A stretch of DNA of 62,573 bases from Paenibacillus pini JCM 16418 (lineage in GTDB: Bacteria > Bacillota > Bacilli > Paenibacillales > Paenibacillaceae). The notes under the pieces were generated by a model, which saw only the letters and a list, made by a program, of their open reading frames with translations, was not told where the DNA came from and searched no databases. Below, piece by piece: positions 8,316 through 17,935 of the stretch (positions within the stretch are counted from its first letter, which is position 1; the number at the start of each line of letters is the position of its first letter). The stretch is taken from assembly GCF_000576305.1 (NCBI RefSeq), contig NZ_BAVZ01000020.1, positions 1 to 62,573 of the forward strand, read 5' to 3'. The position numbers and the translations under genes were made by a program.

Positions 8316-9392
8316 ATGAAAGAGTCGAGCCAATTAGATAAGATGAACGATTTGCTGAAATTGGTTGCACCGGGCACCCCCTTTAGGGATGGTCTGGAAA
8401 ATGTACTGCGGGCCAAAACGGGTGGTCTGCTCGTCGTAGGGTACAGTCCTGAGGTTATGGAGGTTGTAGATGGTGGGTTCTCTATAAACTGCGATTTTTC
8501 ACCCAATTATTTGTATGAGTTGGCCAAGATGGATGGTGCCATTATATTAAGTGAGGATTTGAAAAGAATCTTATATGCAAATACGCAGTTGATTCCTGAT
8601 TCATCCATTTCATCCATCGAAACAGGGATTCGTCACCGTACAGCGGAGCGGGTAGCGAAACAGACAGGAAAATTGGTAGTTTCCATTTCCCAGCGGCGGA
8701 ATATTATCACATTGTATCAAGGAACATTGCGTTATGCGCTTAAAGAAATCGGAGTAATTTTAACCAAAGCAAATCAGGCTATTCAGACACTGGAGAAGTA
8801 CAGAGCTGTTCTGAATCAGTCGCTTACGAACTTATCTGCTTCGGAATTTGAAGAATTGGTCACCGTGTCCGAAGTGGTGAATGTCATTCAACGGGTGGAA
8901 ATGGTGTTACGTATTAAAATGGAGATTAAACGCTATATTAATGAACTCGGCAATGAAGGTCGTTTAATCAGCATGCAGATGGAGGAACTAGTCAGCAACA
9001 TGGAGGAAGAAGCATGGCTCCTGTATAAGGATTATGTGCGTGAAGACAACGACGAGAAAATCAGGGAAATCATAGCTGGGCTCAAACGAGCTACAGATGA
9101 TGAGTTACTTGATATACAACATGTAGTACGTCTGCTTGGGTATCCCATATCGGCTGCAACATCAGAAGAATCCGTTGCACCAAGGGGTTACCGCATGTTA
9201 AATAAAATTCCGCGTTTACCAAATGTTATAATTCATAATCTGGTGGAACGTTTCGACGAATTGCCTCAAATTATGTTGGCAACCACCGAAGAACTGGATG
9301 AAGTGGATGGAATTGGGGAAGTTAGAGCGCGCAACATTAAGGAAGGTTTGAAGCGTTTGCAGGAGCAAGTATTCATTGACAGACAAATTTAA
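8316..9392 (+). CDS. disA: DNA integrity scanning diadenylate cyclase DisA
   Basis: Makes cyclic di-AMP from two ATP and scans DNA for branched structures, halting synthesis when it meets them. The protein has 358 residues. The N-terminal DAC domain shows the DGA motif and the catalytic RHRTAE loop around residues 75-115. A helical linker follows, and a C-terminal RuvA-like helix-hairpin-helix domain (EVDGIGEVRARNI) binds DNA. It is directly behind radA and probably co-transcribed with it. Confidence 0.96.
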   Translation: MKESSQLDKMNDLLKLVAPGTPFRDGLENVLRAKTGGLLVVGYSPEVMEVVDGGFSINCDFSPNYLYELAKMDGAIILSEDLKRILYANTQLIPDSSISSIETGIRHRTAERVAKQTGKLVVSISQRRNIITLYQGTLRYALKEIGVILTKANQAIQTLEKYRAVLNQSLTNLSASEFEELVTVSEVVNVIQRVEMVLRIKMEIKRYINELGNEGRLISMQMEELVSNMEEEAWLLYKDYVREDNDEKIREIIAGLKRATDDELLDIQHVVRLLGYPISAATSEESVAPRGYRMLNKIPRLPNVIIHNLVERFDELPQIMLATTEELDEVDGIGEVRARNIKEGLKRLQEQVFIDRQI

Positions 9393-9447
9393 ATACCATA
9401 CAATCAATGGATGATAACGGGGCACTAATTAAATTCGAGGTGAAGAA

Positions 9448-10179
9448 ATGTTTACTAAATCAATTCCGAACATGTTTACGTTAGGTAACTTGTTTCTCGG
9501 AATGATCGGAATCATGTTGGCTTTTGACAATAAGTTGAATTTAGCGGCCATTATGATTATTATTGCGATGCTTCTTGATGGATTGGATGGCCGGGTGGCC
9601 CGGGCGCTCAATGCTCAGAGTGAATTTGGCAAGGAACTTGACTCCCTCTCGGATGTAATTTCATTTGGTGTTGCGCCTGCTCTCATCATGTATGTAACTT
9701 CCTTTCACGGCATGCACCATGCACTGATTTGGACCGTCACGGCGGTTTTCCCGATGTGTGGAGCAGTACGACTTGCAAGATTTAATGTTCAATCAGGAAT
9801 TCCAGGATACTTTATCGGCTTGCCCATTCCGGCAGCTGGCGGTGTTTTAGCTACATTATCCCTATTTCATAATGAAATTTCGGCCCCTTATATGATTACT
9901 GCAATGCTACTTCTTTCTTATTTGATGGTTAGTTCAGTTAGATATCCAAACTTCAAGAAAGTGGGATTACCTAAAAAAGCAGTGATGTTCGCCCCAATTG
10001 TTATTATTGTAGCTGTGGCTATAGCTGTGATTTTTCCAGAACAAATTTCCAAGCTTATATTTATCCCGCTAGTTATTTATGCTTCTTATGGACTGAAGCA
10101 GAGCTTCACGAAGATGACTCGACGTAGACGTCGTCATCGTGATCAATCGGATAAGAAAGTATATAACGATCATTCATAA
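9448..10179 (+). CDS. pssA: CDP-diacylglycerol-serine O-phosphatidyltransferase
   Basis: Membrane enzyme joining CDP-diacylglycerol and serine to form phosphatidylserine, the precursor of phosphatidylethanolamine. It has 243 residues. The CDP-alcohol phosphotransferase signature DG-x2-AR-x8-G-x3-D-x3-D is complete (DGLDGRVAR through LDSLSD, residues 49-71). About six to eight hydrophobic segments are visible, and the C-terminus is short and basic (TRRRRRHR). GAGGTGAAG lies upstream. It ends at a strong terminator. Confidence 0.92.
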   Translation: MFTKSIPNMFTLGNLFLGMIGIMLAFDNKLNLAAIMIIIAMLLDGLDGRVARALNAQSEFGKELDSLSDVISFGVAPALIMYVTSFHGMHHALIWTVTAVFPMCGAVRLARFNVQSGIPGYFIGLPIPAAGGVLATLSLFHNEISAPYMITAMLLLSYLMVSSVRYPNFKKVGLPKKAVMFAPIVIIVAVAIAVIFPEQISKLIFIPLVIYASYGLKQSFTKMTRRRRRHRDQSDKKVYNDHS

Positions 10180-10187
10180 GTTCACAA

Positions 10188-10236
10188 TAAAAAGCATTTA
10201 TTTCCTGCTTCGGCAGAGAGATAAATGCTTTTTTTT
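10188..10236. terminator. Bidirectional terminator between pssA and the minus-strand gene
   Basis: A long stem (AAAAGCATTTAT pairing with ATAAATGCTTTT, with an inner CCTGC/GCAG helix) is capped by a TTCG loop. T-runs occur on both strands, so it can end both converging units. Confidence 0.85.
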
Positions 10237-10281
10237 GATTATATGGACTGCGGTTCAACAGTAAGGAGAGGGAATTAACAA

Positions 10282-10677
10282 TTAAGACAAGTTAAACAAA
10301 CCAAGCGTAGAACATTTCTGAGATTCTCTCTGTACTACATCATCCATGTTAATATCCAGCAAATTGCAAAGTGCGGACATATAGAACAGATTTCGTCCTA
10401 ATTCAGCACTCACAACTTCCCTACAATTTTCACATAGTTCCCCGTGTACATGGGTATGCACAACTTCCTTGGCATCCTCTAAATCAACATCAGGTTCAAA
10501 GGTTTGTTTAGTAGCGTGCAGTTCAATACAGCCGCAGTCCGTAATGGCTTTGGCAACAGCACGGTTAACGGAGGCACTGCTTTGTCCGGTCTTCGATAGG
10601 ACATCAAGCAGACTGCGGTGACGTAGTAACAGTTCGGAAACTTGGTCCTGAAAAGCCTGTAAACTTGGTGCACTCAT
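10282..10677 (-). CDS. Uncharacterised Cys-containing helical protein
   Basis: I do not recognise a named gene. The predicted product has 131 residues, is soluble and mostly helical, with no signal or membrane segment. It has a CGC motif near residue 48 (ITDCGCIEL), a CENC motif near residue 82, and a segment ELGRNLFYMSALCNLLDI resembling a helix pair of MazG-type proteins without their acidic metal ligands. ATG 10677 is preferred over GTG 10689 because GAGGTG is better spaced. It is a lone minus-strand gene convergent with pssA and divergent from yacL. Metal binding through the cysteines is inference. Confidence 0.7.
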   Translation of the reverse strand: MSAPSLQAFQDQVSELLLRHRSLLDVLSKTGQSSASVNRAVAKAITDCGCIELHATKQTFEPDVDLEDAKEVVHTHVHGELCENCREVVSAELGRNLFYMSALCNLLDINMDDVVQRESQKCSTLGLFNLS

Positions 10678-10805
10678 TTTCCTTTTCACCTCTAGTTTTA
10701 TGAATTGACTTTATTATATGCCAGTCTTTTGCCCATTTTCAACCAGAAATGACACACATGTACTGAAACAGCTAAATGAGTGAGCAAAACAGCGTATGGA
10801 AAATT

Positions 10806-10835
10806 TTGAAAGCGCTAGGGTTACAGACTTATAAA
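10806..10835 (+). promoter_or_regulatory. Candidate promoter of the yacL-ispD-ispF unit
   Basis: TTGAAA (10806-10811), an 18-base spacer and TATAAA (10830-10835) lie 57 bases before the GTG start of yacL. Confidence 0.45.
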
Positions 10836-10891
10836 TTGGACCATACTGGATAAAGAAATCAATCTAAACAAAATTAGGAGGTGAGGGAACG

Positions 10892-11979
10892 GTGCTTAAA
10901 AAATTCATACTGGCATTTGCGGGATTAAGCGGAGCTTGGCTGGGATACACTTTACATCATATTGCAGGATGGAAGTTCCCTGAATTAAACGGAGTTTTAA
11001 ATATTAATGATTCGGTTTGGGGAAGTTTAGTGTTTGCAGCGCTTGGTGCAATTTTATTTCTGTTGATAGGTTCCCTGTGCGCACAATGGGTGTCCAGCCG
11101 CTTGCATTCTTTTATTGCGTCTTTTTCTAATACACCGATGAGTGAGCTTGCAGCGGGAGCCACTGGACTTATTGGGGGATTGCTCCTTGCAATTCTCATC
11201 TATCCCAGTCTTACGTGGTTAGGTAAAGTCGGACAAATTACTGGGGTTGCAGTAACCATGGCCTGTGGGTATATGGGGCTGCGTATTGGTCTGGAGAAGA
11301 AGGAAGAACTTGCTTCATTATGGACCTCTGGTAAATGGGGACAGCTGGATTATCGGAAGAGCGGAAGATTGAGGAGCATAAAATCCTTGATACTAGCGTC
11401 ATCATCGATGGAAGAATTGCGGACATATGTAAGACTGGTTTTATCGAAGGCACGATTGTAATACCTGAATTTGTTCTTGAAGAATTGCAACATATCGCGG
11501 ATTCTTCTGATTTACTAAAGCGTAACCGGGGACGCAGAGGGCTGGATATTCTGAATAAAATACAGAAAGAGCTGGATGTTAGTGTGCTAATTTATGAAGG
11601 GGATTTCGAAGAAATTTCTGAAGTAGATAGCAAGCTTGTTAAGCTAGCAAAGGTTCTACAAGGTAAGGTCGTTACAAACGATTTTAACTTGAATAAGGTC
11701 TGTGAACTACAAGGAGTCTCTGTACTGAATATTAATGATTTAGCAAATGCGGTCAAGCCAGTCGTCCTGCCGGGGGAAGAAATTATGGTTCAGGTGATCA
11801 AAGATGGCAAAGAGCATGGTCAGGGTGTGGCGTATCTAGACGACGGTACGATGATTGTGGTCGAAGGCGGACGCGAATATATAGGAAACATGATGGAGGT
11901 TCTGGTTACAAGCGTACTGCAGACATCTGCAGGCCGAATGATCTTTGCCAAACCAAAACTGTTGGAAAAAGCCCAGTAA
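10892..11979 (+). pseudogene. yacL: PIN/TRAM membrane protein YacL with an apparent one-base deletion
   Basis: With one G restored the gene gives a 362-residue protein: four N-terminal membrane segments (about 1-125), a PIN-domain nuclease with acidic residues in DTSVIIDGR and TNDFNLNK, and a C-terminal TRAM RNA-binding domain. The reading frame shifts at GGGG (11337-11340) where GGGGG is expected. Upstream and downstream parts are both undamaged and overlap between 11335 and 11461. Cellular role is poorly known: Bacillus YacL family members are membrane-anchored putative RNases. It is likely an artefactual frameshift. AGGAGGTGAG precedes GTG 10892. Confidence 0.8.
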
Positions 11980-12038
11980 AAGCGTTATGATGGAAGTATC
12001 TATTTTTTCTGTCAGCGTTTGAGGGAGGCCAGCAAAGG

Positions 12039-12743
12039 TTGGGCATAGAAAAGCAAGTAAGTGTAATCGTTGTTTCCGCAGGTAAGGGGACGAGAATGGG
12101 AACGCCTGAAAGTAAGCAGTATTTACTTTTGAAGGACAAGCCAATTATCGTTCATACCTTAGAAGTTTTTGAACAGATGCCTGTGGTTTGTGAGGTAATA
12201 CTCGTGACAGGTGCTGATGATGTTGAGCGCTGTAAGCAGTGGGTATATGATTATAAGCTGGATAAAGTTGCTCAGGTTATTCCGGGTGGAACTGAAAGAC
12301 AGCATTCGGTATATAAAGGTTTGAGTGAAGTTAGCACAGAGTGGGTCATGGTTCATGATGGAGTTCGACCGTTTGTTGAACCTGCTCATGTTGAATCATG
12401 CTTCCTTAAAGCGAAGGAGGATGGAGCAGCTGTTCTCGCTGTACCTGTGAAGGATACAATCAAACAAGTGAATGGTTCGGGCATTATTGTCGCAACGCCT
12501 GACCGTCAAAGTCTGTGGGCTATTCAAACCCCACAGGCTTTTCGTCTTTCTGAATTGAAGCAAGCGCATGAGCAGGCACGTACAAACGGATTTGTGGGTA
12601 CGGATGACGCTATGCTGATGGAGCGTATGGGGATTCGGGTGTCCGTAGTTGAGGGTAGCTATACCAATATTAAAATTACGACCCCAGAAGATTTGGATTA
12701 TGCTGCATTCATGGATAAACGTAGGGGAGAGAATAAAGAATGA
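12039..12743 (+). CDS. ispD: 2-C-methyl-D-erythritol 4-phosphate cytidylyltransferase
   Basis: Third step of the MEP isoprenoid pathway: MEP plus CTP gives CDP-methylerythritol. The protein has 234 residues. The nucleotide-binding loop VSAGKGTRMG lies near the N-terminus and the VHDGVRPF motif near residue 107, as in the family. The start is TTG 12039 with GAGGGAGG ten bases upstream. Its stop overlaps the ispF start by four bases (ATGA), implying translational coupling. Confidence 0.95.
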   Translation: MGIEKQVSVIVVSAGKGTRMGTPESKQYLLLKDKPIIVHTLEVFEQMPVVCEVILVTGADDVERCKQWVYDYKLDKVAQVIPGGTERQHSVYKGLSEVSTEWVMVHDGVRPFVEPAHVESCFLKAKEDGAAVLAVPVKDTIKQVNGSGIIVATPDRQSLWAIQTPQAFRLSELKQAHEQARTNGFVGTDDAMLMERMGIRVSVVEGSYTNIKITTPEDLDYAAFMDKRRGENKE

Positions 12744-13227
12744 TAAGAGTAGGACAGGGCTTTGATGTACATCAATTGGTTGAAGGCAGACCGTGTATTA
12801 TTGGCGGGGTAACGATTCCTTATGATAAGGGGCTACTAGGCCACTCGGATGCAGATGTATTGCTGCATGCTATTACAGATGCGATTCTTGGAGCGCTAGG
12901 TCTGGGTGATATCGGTAAACATTTTCCTGACACAGATCCAGAATTCAAAGATGCGGACAGCTTGAAGCTGTTGCTTAACGTTTGGGAACTTGCGAAATCC
13001 AAAGGATATCGCCTTGGTAATATAGATTCGACTATTATTGCACAAAAACCAAAGATGCAGCCTTATATTCCACAAATGGCAGAAGTGATTGCACATGCAC
13101 TGGATGCGAGGTTAGTCAGGTTAACGTTAAAGCGACAACGACGGAACAACTTGGCTTTACCGGTCGGGGAGAGGGTATTGCAGCCCAATCTGTTGTCTGT
13201 CTCGTCCAAGATATGCTATCATCTTGA
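12740..13227 (+). pseudogene. ispF: 2-C-methyl-D-erythritol 2,4-cyclodiphosphate synthase gene with an apparent one-base deletion
   Basis: MEP-pathway enzyme releasing CMP to form the cyclic diphosphate. The N-terminal part is normal, with the metal ligands in GFDVHQL and in GHSDADVLLHA. As read, the frame is lost at about 13116-13117 and runs on to 13255 as unrelated sequence. Adding one C gives QVNVKATTTEQLGFTGRGEG, the conserved C-terminal motif, and a 162-residue protein ending at 13227. Because ispF is essential in organisms with only the MEP route, I regard this as a sequencing error. Confidence 0.85.
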
Positions 13228-13284
13228 AGTATTTACAATGAACGAACAAGATTAGGGAATATATATAAAATGGAGGCGATCATG

Positions 13285-14748
13285 ATGACTAAAAAAGTAC
13301 GTGTACGTTATGCACCAAGTCCAACAGGACATTTACATATCGGTAATACTAGAACGGCCTTATTTAATTATTTATATGCACGAAATCAAGGTGGGGATTT
13401 CATTATCCGCATTGAAGATACGGATTTAAAGCGTAACATTGAAGGCGGAGAAGAAAGCCAACTGAAATACTTGAAATGGCTTGGTATGGAGTGGGATGAA
13501 AGCATCGATATCGGTGGTGAATATGGTCCTTACCGTCAAACAGAGCGTTTAGAAATTTACGATAAGTATTGGAAAGATCTTGTTGAACGTGGTCTGGCAT
13601 ATCGTTGTTACTGCACTGAAGAGGAGCTTGAGAAGGAGCGGGAAGAACAGATCGAACGTGGAGAGAACCCTCGTTATTCTGGTAAACACCGTGATTTAAC
13701 AGATGAGCAGTGCAGTGCTTTTGAAACAGAGGGCCGTTTAGCTAGCATTCGCTTCCGTGTACCAGAGGATAAAACGTATACGTTTAACGATATGGTCAAA
13801 GGTGATATTACAGTTAATACCCAAGAATCTGGGGACTTTGTTATTGTAAAAAAAGATGGGATTCCAACCTACAACTTCGCAGTTGTAGTTGATGATCATC
13901 TAATGGAAATATCGCATGTACTTCGTGGAGAAGAACATATCTCCAATACGCCGCGACAGCTTATGATTTATGAAGCTCTAGGCTGGGATGCTCCCGTATT
14001 TAGTCATATGGCATTAATCGTTAATGAAAACCATAAAAAGCTAAGTAAGCGGGATGGATCCATTATTCAGTTTATTGAGCAATATGATCAGCTTGGGTAT
14101 TTGCCAGAAGCAATGGTTAACTTTATTGCGTTACTTGGCTGGTCACCTGAAGGTGAAGAAGAGATTTACAGCAAGGATGAATTGATTAAGATATTTAATC
14201 CAGCACGTCTTTCCAAAAGCCCAGCAGTATTTGATCAAAACAAGCTAGCACACTTAAATAACTACTATATTAAACATGCAGCTCCTGAGCGTATTGCTGA
14301 AATGGCGATCCCACATCTGCAACGTGCAGGCAAATTGCCAGAACATCTGAATGAAGATCAGTTAATTTGGGCCAAAGCACTTGTTGCTTTGTATCAAGAA
14401 CAGATGACAGCTGCCTCGGAGATTGTAGCTTTGTCTGATATGTTCTTCCGCACACATTTGGAGATGGACCAAGACGCCGCACAAATTCTCGCTGAAGAGC
14501 AGGTGCCAACTGTACTTGCTGCTTTCTTGGCTAAAATAGAAGAAACGGAAGAGTATACAGCAAGTCATATTGCAGTGCTCATTAAGCAGGTTCAAAAGGA
14601 AAGCGGATTTAAGGGTAAACAGCTATTTATGCCGATTCGTGCAGCATTGACTGGCCAAACTCACGGACGTGATCTTAATGAAACGATTTATTTGCTTGGA
14701 AAAGGTCGGGTAATGGAGCGCCTTCAGGCACAAATCAAAGGAGCGTAG
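13285..14748 (+). CDS. gltX: Glutamyl-tRNA synthetase
   Basis: Charges tRNA-Glu, and in Bacillales probably also tRNA-Gln for later amidation. It is a class I synthetase of 487 residues: HIGH-type motif in PSPTGHLHIGN near residue 8, KLSKR-type motif (KLSKRDG) near residue 250, and a C-terminal anticodon-binding helical region. The start is ATG 13285, seven bases after GGAGGC; the upstream ATG at 13270 overlaps that site. It is downstream of ispF and upstream of the cysE T-box, the usual Bacillus order. Confidence 0.95.
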   Translation: MTKKVRVRYAPSPTGHLHIGNTRTALFNYLYARNQGGDFIIRIEDTDLKRNIEGGEESQLKYLKWLGMEWDESIDIGGEYGPYRQTERLEIYDKYWKDLVERGLAYRCYCTEEELEKEREEQIERGENPRYSGKHRDLTDEQCSAFETEGRLASIRFRVPEDKTYTFNDMVKGDITVNTQESGDFVIVKKDGIPTYNFAVVVDDHLMEISHVLRGEEHISNTPRQLMIYEALGWDAPVFSHMALIVNENHKKLSKRDGSIIQFIEQYDQLGYLPEAMVNFIALLGWSPEGEEEIYSKDELIKIFNPARLSKSPAVFDQNKLAHLNNYYIKHAAPERIAEMAIPHLQRAGKLPEHLNEDQLIWAKALVALYQEQMTAASEIVALSDMFFRTHLEMDQDAAQILAEEQVPTVLAAFLAKIEETEEYTASHIAVLIKQVQKESGFKGKQLFMPIRAALTGQTHGRDLNETIYLLGKGRVMERLQAQIKGA

Positions 14749-14777
14749 CATACTCTTTTCAGTGCCCGAAACATTTC

Positions 14778-14807
14778 TTGTCAGTTCGACATCTTTTCAG
14801 CTATAAT
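14778..14807 (+). promoter_or_regulatory. Promoter of the T-box-controlled cysE-cysS unit
   Basis: TTGTCA (14778-14783), an 18-base spacer and a perfect TATAAT (14802-14807) give a start near 14814, at the beginning of the T-box leader. Confidence 0.65.
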
Positions 14808-14813
14808 TACTAC

Positions 14814-15187
14814 CAAAATACAGTCCAAGTCTCTCTGCTTTGCAGGGAGCTGGATTCCGATGATGAATCAGCGATGAGCGGGAGAAGTACGCAGGCTTTT
14901 AGGCATATGACAGAGAGGATAACCGTAAGAGAACTTATAAGTTCTCTTAGGGCTGTGAGTTATCCTATGCCAGCAGCGGAAATGCACCCAGGAGCTGCAT
15001 AGATGAGCGGCAGTCATGAAGCCGTTAGTCTACGCCGGGTTGTCTGCCGTTATATAGACACTGGAGGGGGACTCTTCTTAGCAAGTTTGGCATGTAGCTC
15101 TAAGCTAATAATGACACTTGTAAGAGTTCAAGCAGAGTGGGACCGCGTTATAACGTCTCTGCAGCGTAAGCTGCGGAGGCGTTTTTT
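14814..15187 (+). ncRNA. T-box leader, cysteine-specific
   Basis: Riboswitch that reads uncharged tRNA-Cys. Stem I carries an AGTA-type loop near 14886. The specifier region GAAATGCA places the codon TGC (Cys) at 14983-14985. The T-box proper (AGTGGGACCGCG) is at 15135-15146. A terminator helix (15153-15165 with 15170-15182, then a T-run) is the OFF state. Uncharged tRNA-Cys should pair with the specifier and the T-box bulge and allow readthrough into cysE and cysS. Open frames in this interval are not genes. Confidence 0.9.
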
Positions 15188-15276
15188 GGTTGTTTTTGGT
15201 CATTATAATAAAGAGAAGAGAACAGTTGTCTTCCATGTTGGGTGGAGCTCAGCTGAGGGTGAAGAGGGGAACGGAT

Positions 15277-15975
15277 ATGTTAAAGCACATCAAATCGGAT
15301 GTTCGAACGGTATTTGAGAATGATCCGGCGGCCAGAAAACTGTTTGAGGTGATATTCACCTATTCTGGGCTACATGCGATCTGGGCCCACCGGTTAGCAC
15401 ACGCTCTATACAAGCATCGTTGGTTTACGCTTGCACGTATCGTATCGCAGTTCAGTCGATTCATGACAGGCATTGAAATTCATCCGGGGGCAAAAATCGG
15501 CTGTAGACTATTTATCGACCATGGCATGGGTGTAGTCATTGGGGAAACCTGTGAAATTGGTGATGACGTAGTCATTTACCAGGGTGTGACTCTTGGAGGA
15601 ACGGGTAAAGAAAAGGGTAAGCGCCATCCTACCATAGGCAACAACGTCGTTATTGGTTCTGGAGCAAAGGTTCTGGGTTCATTCACTGTGGGTGATCAAT
15701 GTGATATTGGAGCAAATTCTGTTGTACTTAAGGAGGTTCCTCCCAACAGTACGGTGGTTGGTATTCCAGGAGCAATTGTCAAGCAGCACGGTCGTCGTGT
15801 GGATCGACTTAGTCACCAGCTGCCGAATCCCGTTGTGGATTCCATACGAATACTGCAACTGGAGCTCGCGCAGATACGCAGTGAGTTAGAACAAGCCAAG
15901 AAAGAAAATGCTCGACTGAATCAAGATGAACAGAATTTTTCCTTAACGAAATCAAACGGTAACGATATACGTTAG
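15277..15975 (+). CDS. cysE: Serine O-acetyltransferase
   Basis: Transfers acetyl from acetyl-CoA to serine, giving O-acetylserine for cysteine synthesis. The protein has 232 residues: an N-terminal helical part and a left-handed beta helix of hexapeptide repeats (about 70-190) with the catalytic DHGMGVVIGE segment and the GVTLGGTG loop. The C-terminal tail is charged and contains a coiled-coil-like stretch. ATG 15277 follows AGAGGGGAAC; the upstream in-frame ATGs lie in the T-box terminator region. It is controlled by the Cys T-box together with cysS. Confidence 0.93.
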   Translation: MLKHIKSDVRTVFENDPAARKLFEVIFTYSGLHAIWAHRLAHALYKHRWFTLARIVSQFSRFMTGIEIHPGAKIGCRLFIDHGMGVVIGETCEIGDDVVIYQGVTLGGTGKEKGKRHPTIGNNVVIGSGAKVLGSFTVGDQCDIGANSVVLKEVPPNSTVVGIPGAIVKQHGRRVDRLSHQLPNPVVDSIRILQLELAQIRSELEQAKKENARLNQDEQNFSLTKSNGNDIR

Positions 15976-16007
15976 AACAGAATCTATTGACCGAAAGGAT
16001 TGTGGAT

Positions 16008-17414
16008 ATGACGCTTCAAATTTATAACACACTACTAAGAGCAAAAGAAACTTTTTCACCACAAGAAATAGGAAAAGTAAAAATATATGTTTGCGGTCCT
16101 ACGGTATATGACTATATACACATTGGAAATGCACGTCCGTTGATATTTTTCGACATTGTGCGCGTGTATTTGGAACAGCTAGGTAACGAAGTGAAGTACG
16201 TCGTTAACTTTACGGATGTGGATGATAAGCTTATTCGTAAGGCAGAACAAATGAATACTACGGTTCCAGTGGTAGCGGGTACTTTCATTGATGCCTACTA
16301 CGAAGATCAAGAGGGTTTGGGTATCGCCAAAGCAACCATTAATCCACGCGTGACTGAGAATATGGATGACATTATTCAATTTATTCAGGAGCTGGAGAAC
16401 GAAGGTTTTGCTTACGAAAAAGGCGGCGATGTCTTCTATCGTACAGGTAAATTCGAAGGTTACGGCAAATTGTCACATCAAAAGCTCGATGAGCTTCAGT
16501 TTGGCATTCGGATCGGTGTAGATGAGCGTAAAGAGAATCCTGAGGATTTCGTACTTTGGAAAGCAGCGAAGCCGGGCGAAATTTACTGGTCTAGTCCATG
16601 GGGAAATGGCCGCCCAGGTTGGCATATTGAATGCTCCGCTATGGCACGTAGATATTTAGGTGACACGATTGATATTCATGGCGGTGGACAGGACTTGCAG
16701 TTCCCTCACCATGAATGTGAGGTTGCTCAATCAGAAGCTTTGACTGGAAAACCGCTTGCGAATTACTGGATGCATAACGGGTATATCCGTATTGATAATG
16801 AGAAAATGTCTAAATCACTCGGTAACGGTATCCTAGTTAAAGATTTGCGTAAGCAATATAAGAAAGAAGCTATTCGTTATTTTATGCTCACTACACATTA
16901 TCGTAACCCGCTTAACTTCAATGCGGAAACGATGGATCAAGCTGAGAAGAGTGTGGAACGTATTGCGAATGCAGTGAATAATGTCCGGCACAGGCTTGAT
17001 ATGATTGCAGAAGAGAGTCATGATGAAGTAAGCGAGAGCTTTAAGAGTAGGTTGGATGCGATTCTCAAAGCTTATCATGATAAAATGGATGACGACTTCA
17101 ATACGCCTGATGCAATTACGGCTATGTTTGAATGGGTGAACGAGGCTAACTTATTGCTCCAGGAATCGGTGGCAGTTGCTGCAGAACTTAAGGAACTATT
17201 GTCGGTATTCGACAAAATGAACATGGTTCTTCGTCTATATTCTCCAGATGATAGTGGACTGCTTGACGAAGATGTGGAGAAACTTATAGCAGAACGTGTC
17301 GATGCTCGTAAAAATAAAGACTGGGGCCGTGCGGATGAAATCCGTGATGAACTTGCGGCTCAAGGCATACTGCTGGAGGATACAGCACAGGGTATGCGCT
17401 GGCGGCGCAAATGA
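16008..17414 (+). CDS. cysS: Cysteinyl-tRNA synthetase
   Basis: Charges tRNA-Cys. It has 468 residues and is class I: HIGH-type HIGN near residue 38, KMSKS near residue 268. The zinc ligands typical of CysRS are visible as C29 in the CGPT motif, the cysteine of HIECSAM and the histidine/glutamate of FPHHECE. The start is ATG 16008, with GAAAGGA upstream. Its last four bases overlap mrnC. It follows cysE after 32 bases, so both respond to tRNA-Cys charging. Confidence 0.96.
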   Translation: MTLQIYNTLLRAKETFSPQEIGKVKIYVCGPTVYDYIHIGNARPLIFFDIVRVYLEQLGNEVKYVVNFTDVDDKLIRKAEQMNTTVPVVAGTFIDAYYEDQEGLGIAKATINPRVTENMDDIIQFIQELENEGFAYEKGGDVFYRTGKFEGYGKLSHQKLDELQFGIRIGVDERKENPEDFVLWKAAKPGEIYWSSPWGNGRPGWHIECSAMARRYLGDTIDIHGGGQDLQFPHHECEVAQSEALTGKPLANYWMHNGYIRIDNEKMSKSLGNGILVKDLRKQYKKEAIRYFMLTTHYRNPLNFNAETMDQAEKSVERIANAVNNVRHRLDMIAEESHDEVSESFKSRLDAILKAYHDKMDDDFNTPDAITAMFEWVNEANLLLQESVAVAAELKELLSVFDKMNMVLRLYSPDDSGLLDEDVEKLIAERVDARKNKDWGRADEIRDELAAQGILLEDTAQGMRWRRK

Positions 17415-17863
17415 GTAATATAGATGGTAACGGCACGCATGGTGAAGAACTAAACACTTGGTTTCCTTATCCGCCATCCAGAGCAGCAAAGTTGATTCCA
17501 CCTATTGTGCTTGCCTATATCGGGGATGCCATTTACGAAGTCGCAATTAGACAGTATCTGATATCAAAAGCAAATCTCAGACCTAATCAATTGCACCGCA
17601 CCGCAACAGGGCTAGTGTCGGCTAAGGCTCAGAGTATGATTATAACTGAACTTGATGCGGTACTTACGGAAGAAGAGCGGGAGGTCGTTCGCCAAGGACG
17701 TAATGCAAAGTCGGGTAGTACTCCAAAGAATGCGGATGTACTAGAATATCGACATGCTACAGCTCTTGAGTGTTTGGTTGGTTATCTGTACTATACGAAT
17801 CAGCAAGAGCGGATGGCAGAGCTCATAGGCAAGGGTATTGAATTTATGATTAATAAACCCTGA
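17411..17863 (+). CDS. mrnC: Mini-ribonuclease III
   Basis: Double-strand-specific RNase that matures the ends of 23S rRNA in Bacillus. The protein has 150 residues and is an RNase III catalytic domain without a dsRNA-binding domain. The acidic active-site segments are YIGDAIYE near residue 36 and ECLVGYLY near residue 118. It overlaps cysS by four bases (ATGA), so translation is coupled. rlmB, another 23S rRNA modification gene, follows. Confidence 0.93.
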   Translation: MSNIDGNGTHGEELNTWFPYPPSRAAKLIPPIVLAYIGDAIYEVAIRQYLISKANLRPNQLHRTATGLVSAKAQSMIITELDAVLTEEEREVVRQGRNAKSGSTPKNADVLEYRHATALECLVGYLYYTNQQERMAELIGKGIEFMINKP

Positions 17864-17935
17864 GAAATCAGGGTAATAACATACAAAGTAGCTATTCGGA
17901 CGCTTTAGACGACCGGATTCAGCAGGAGGATTATC

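Noticed and set aside
14778..15317. Two plus-strand open frames before cysE
   Set aside because: They overlap the T-box promoter, specifier and terminator and have no protein-like features.
16179..17501. Several minus-strand frames over cysS
   Set aside because: Short antisense frames without ribosome sites over a complete synthetase gene.
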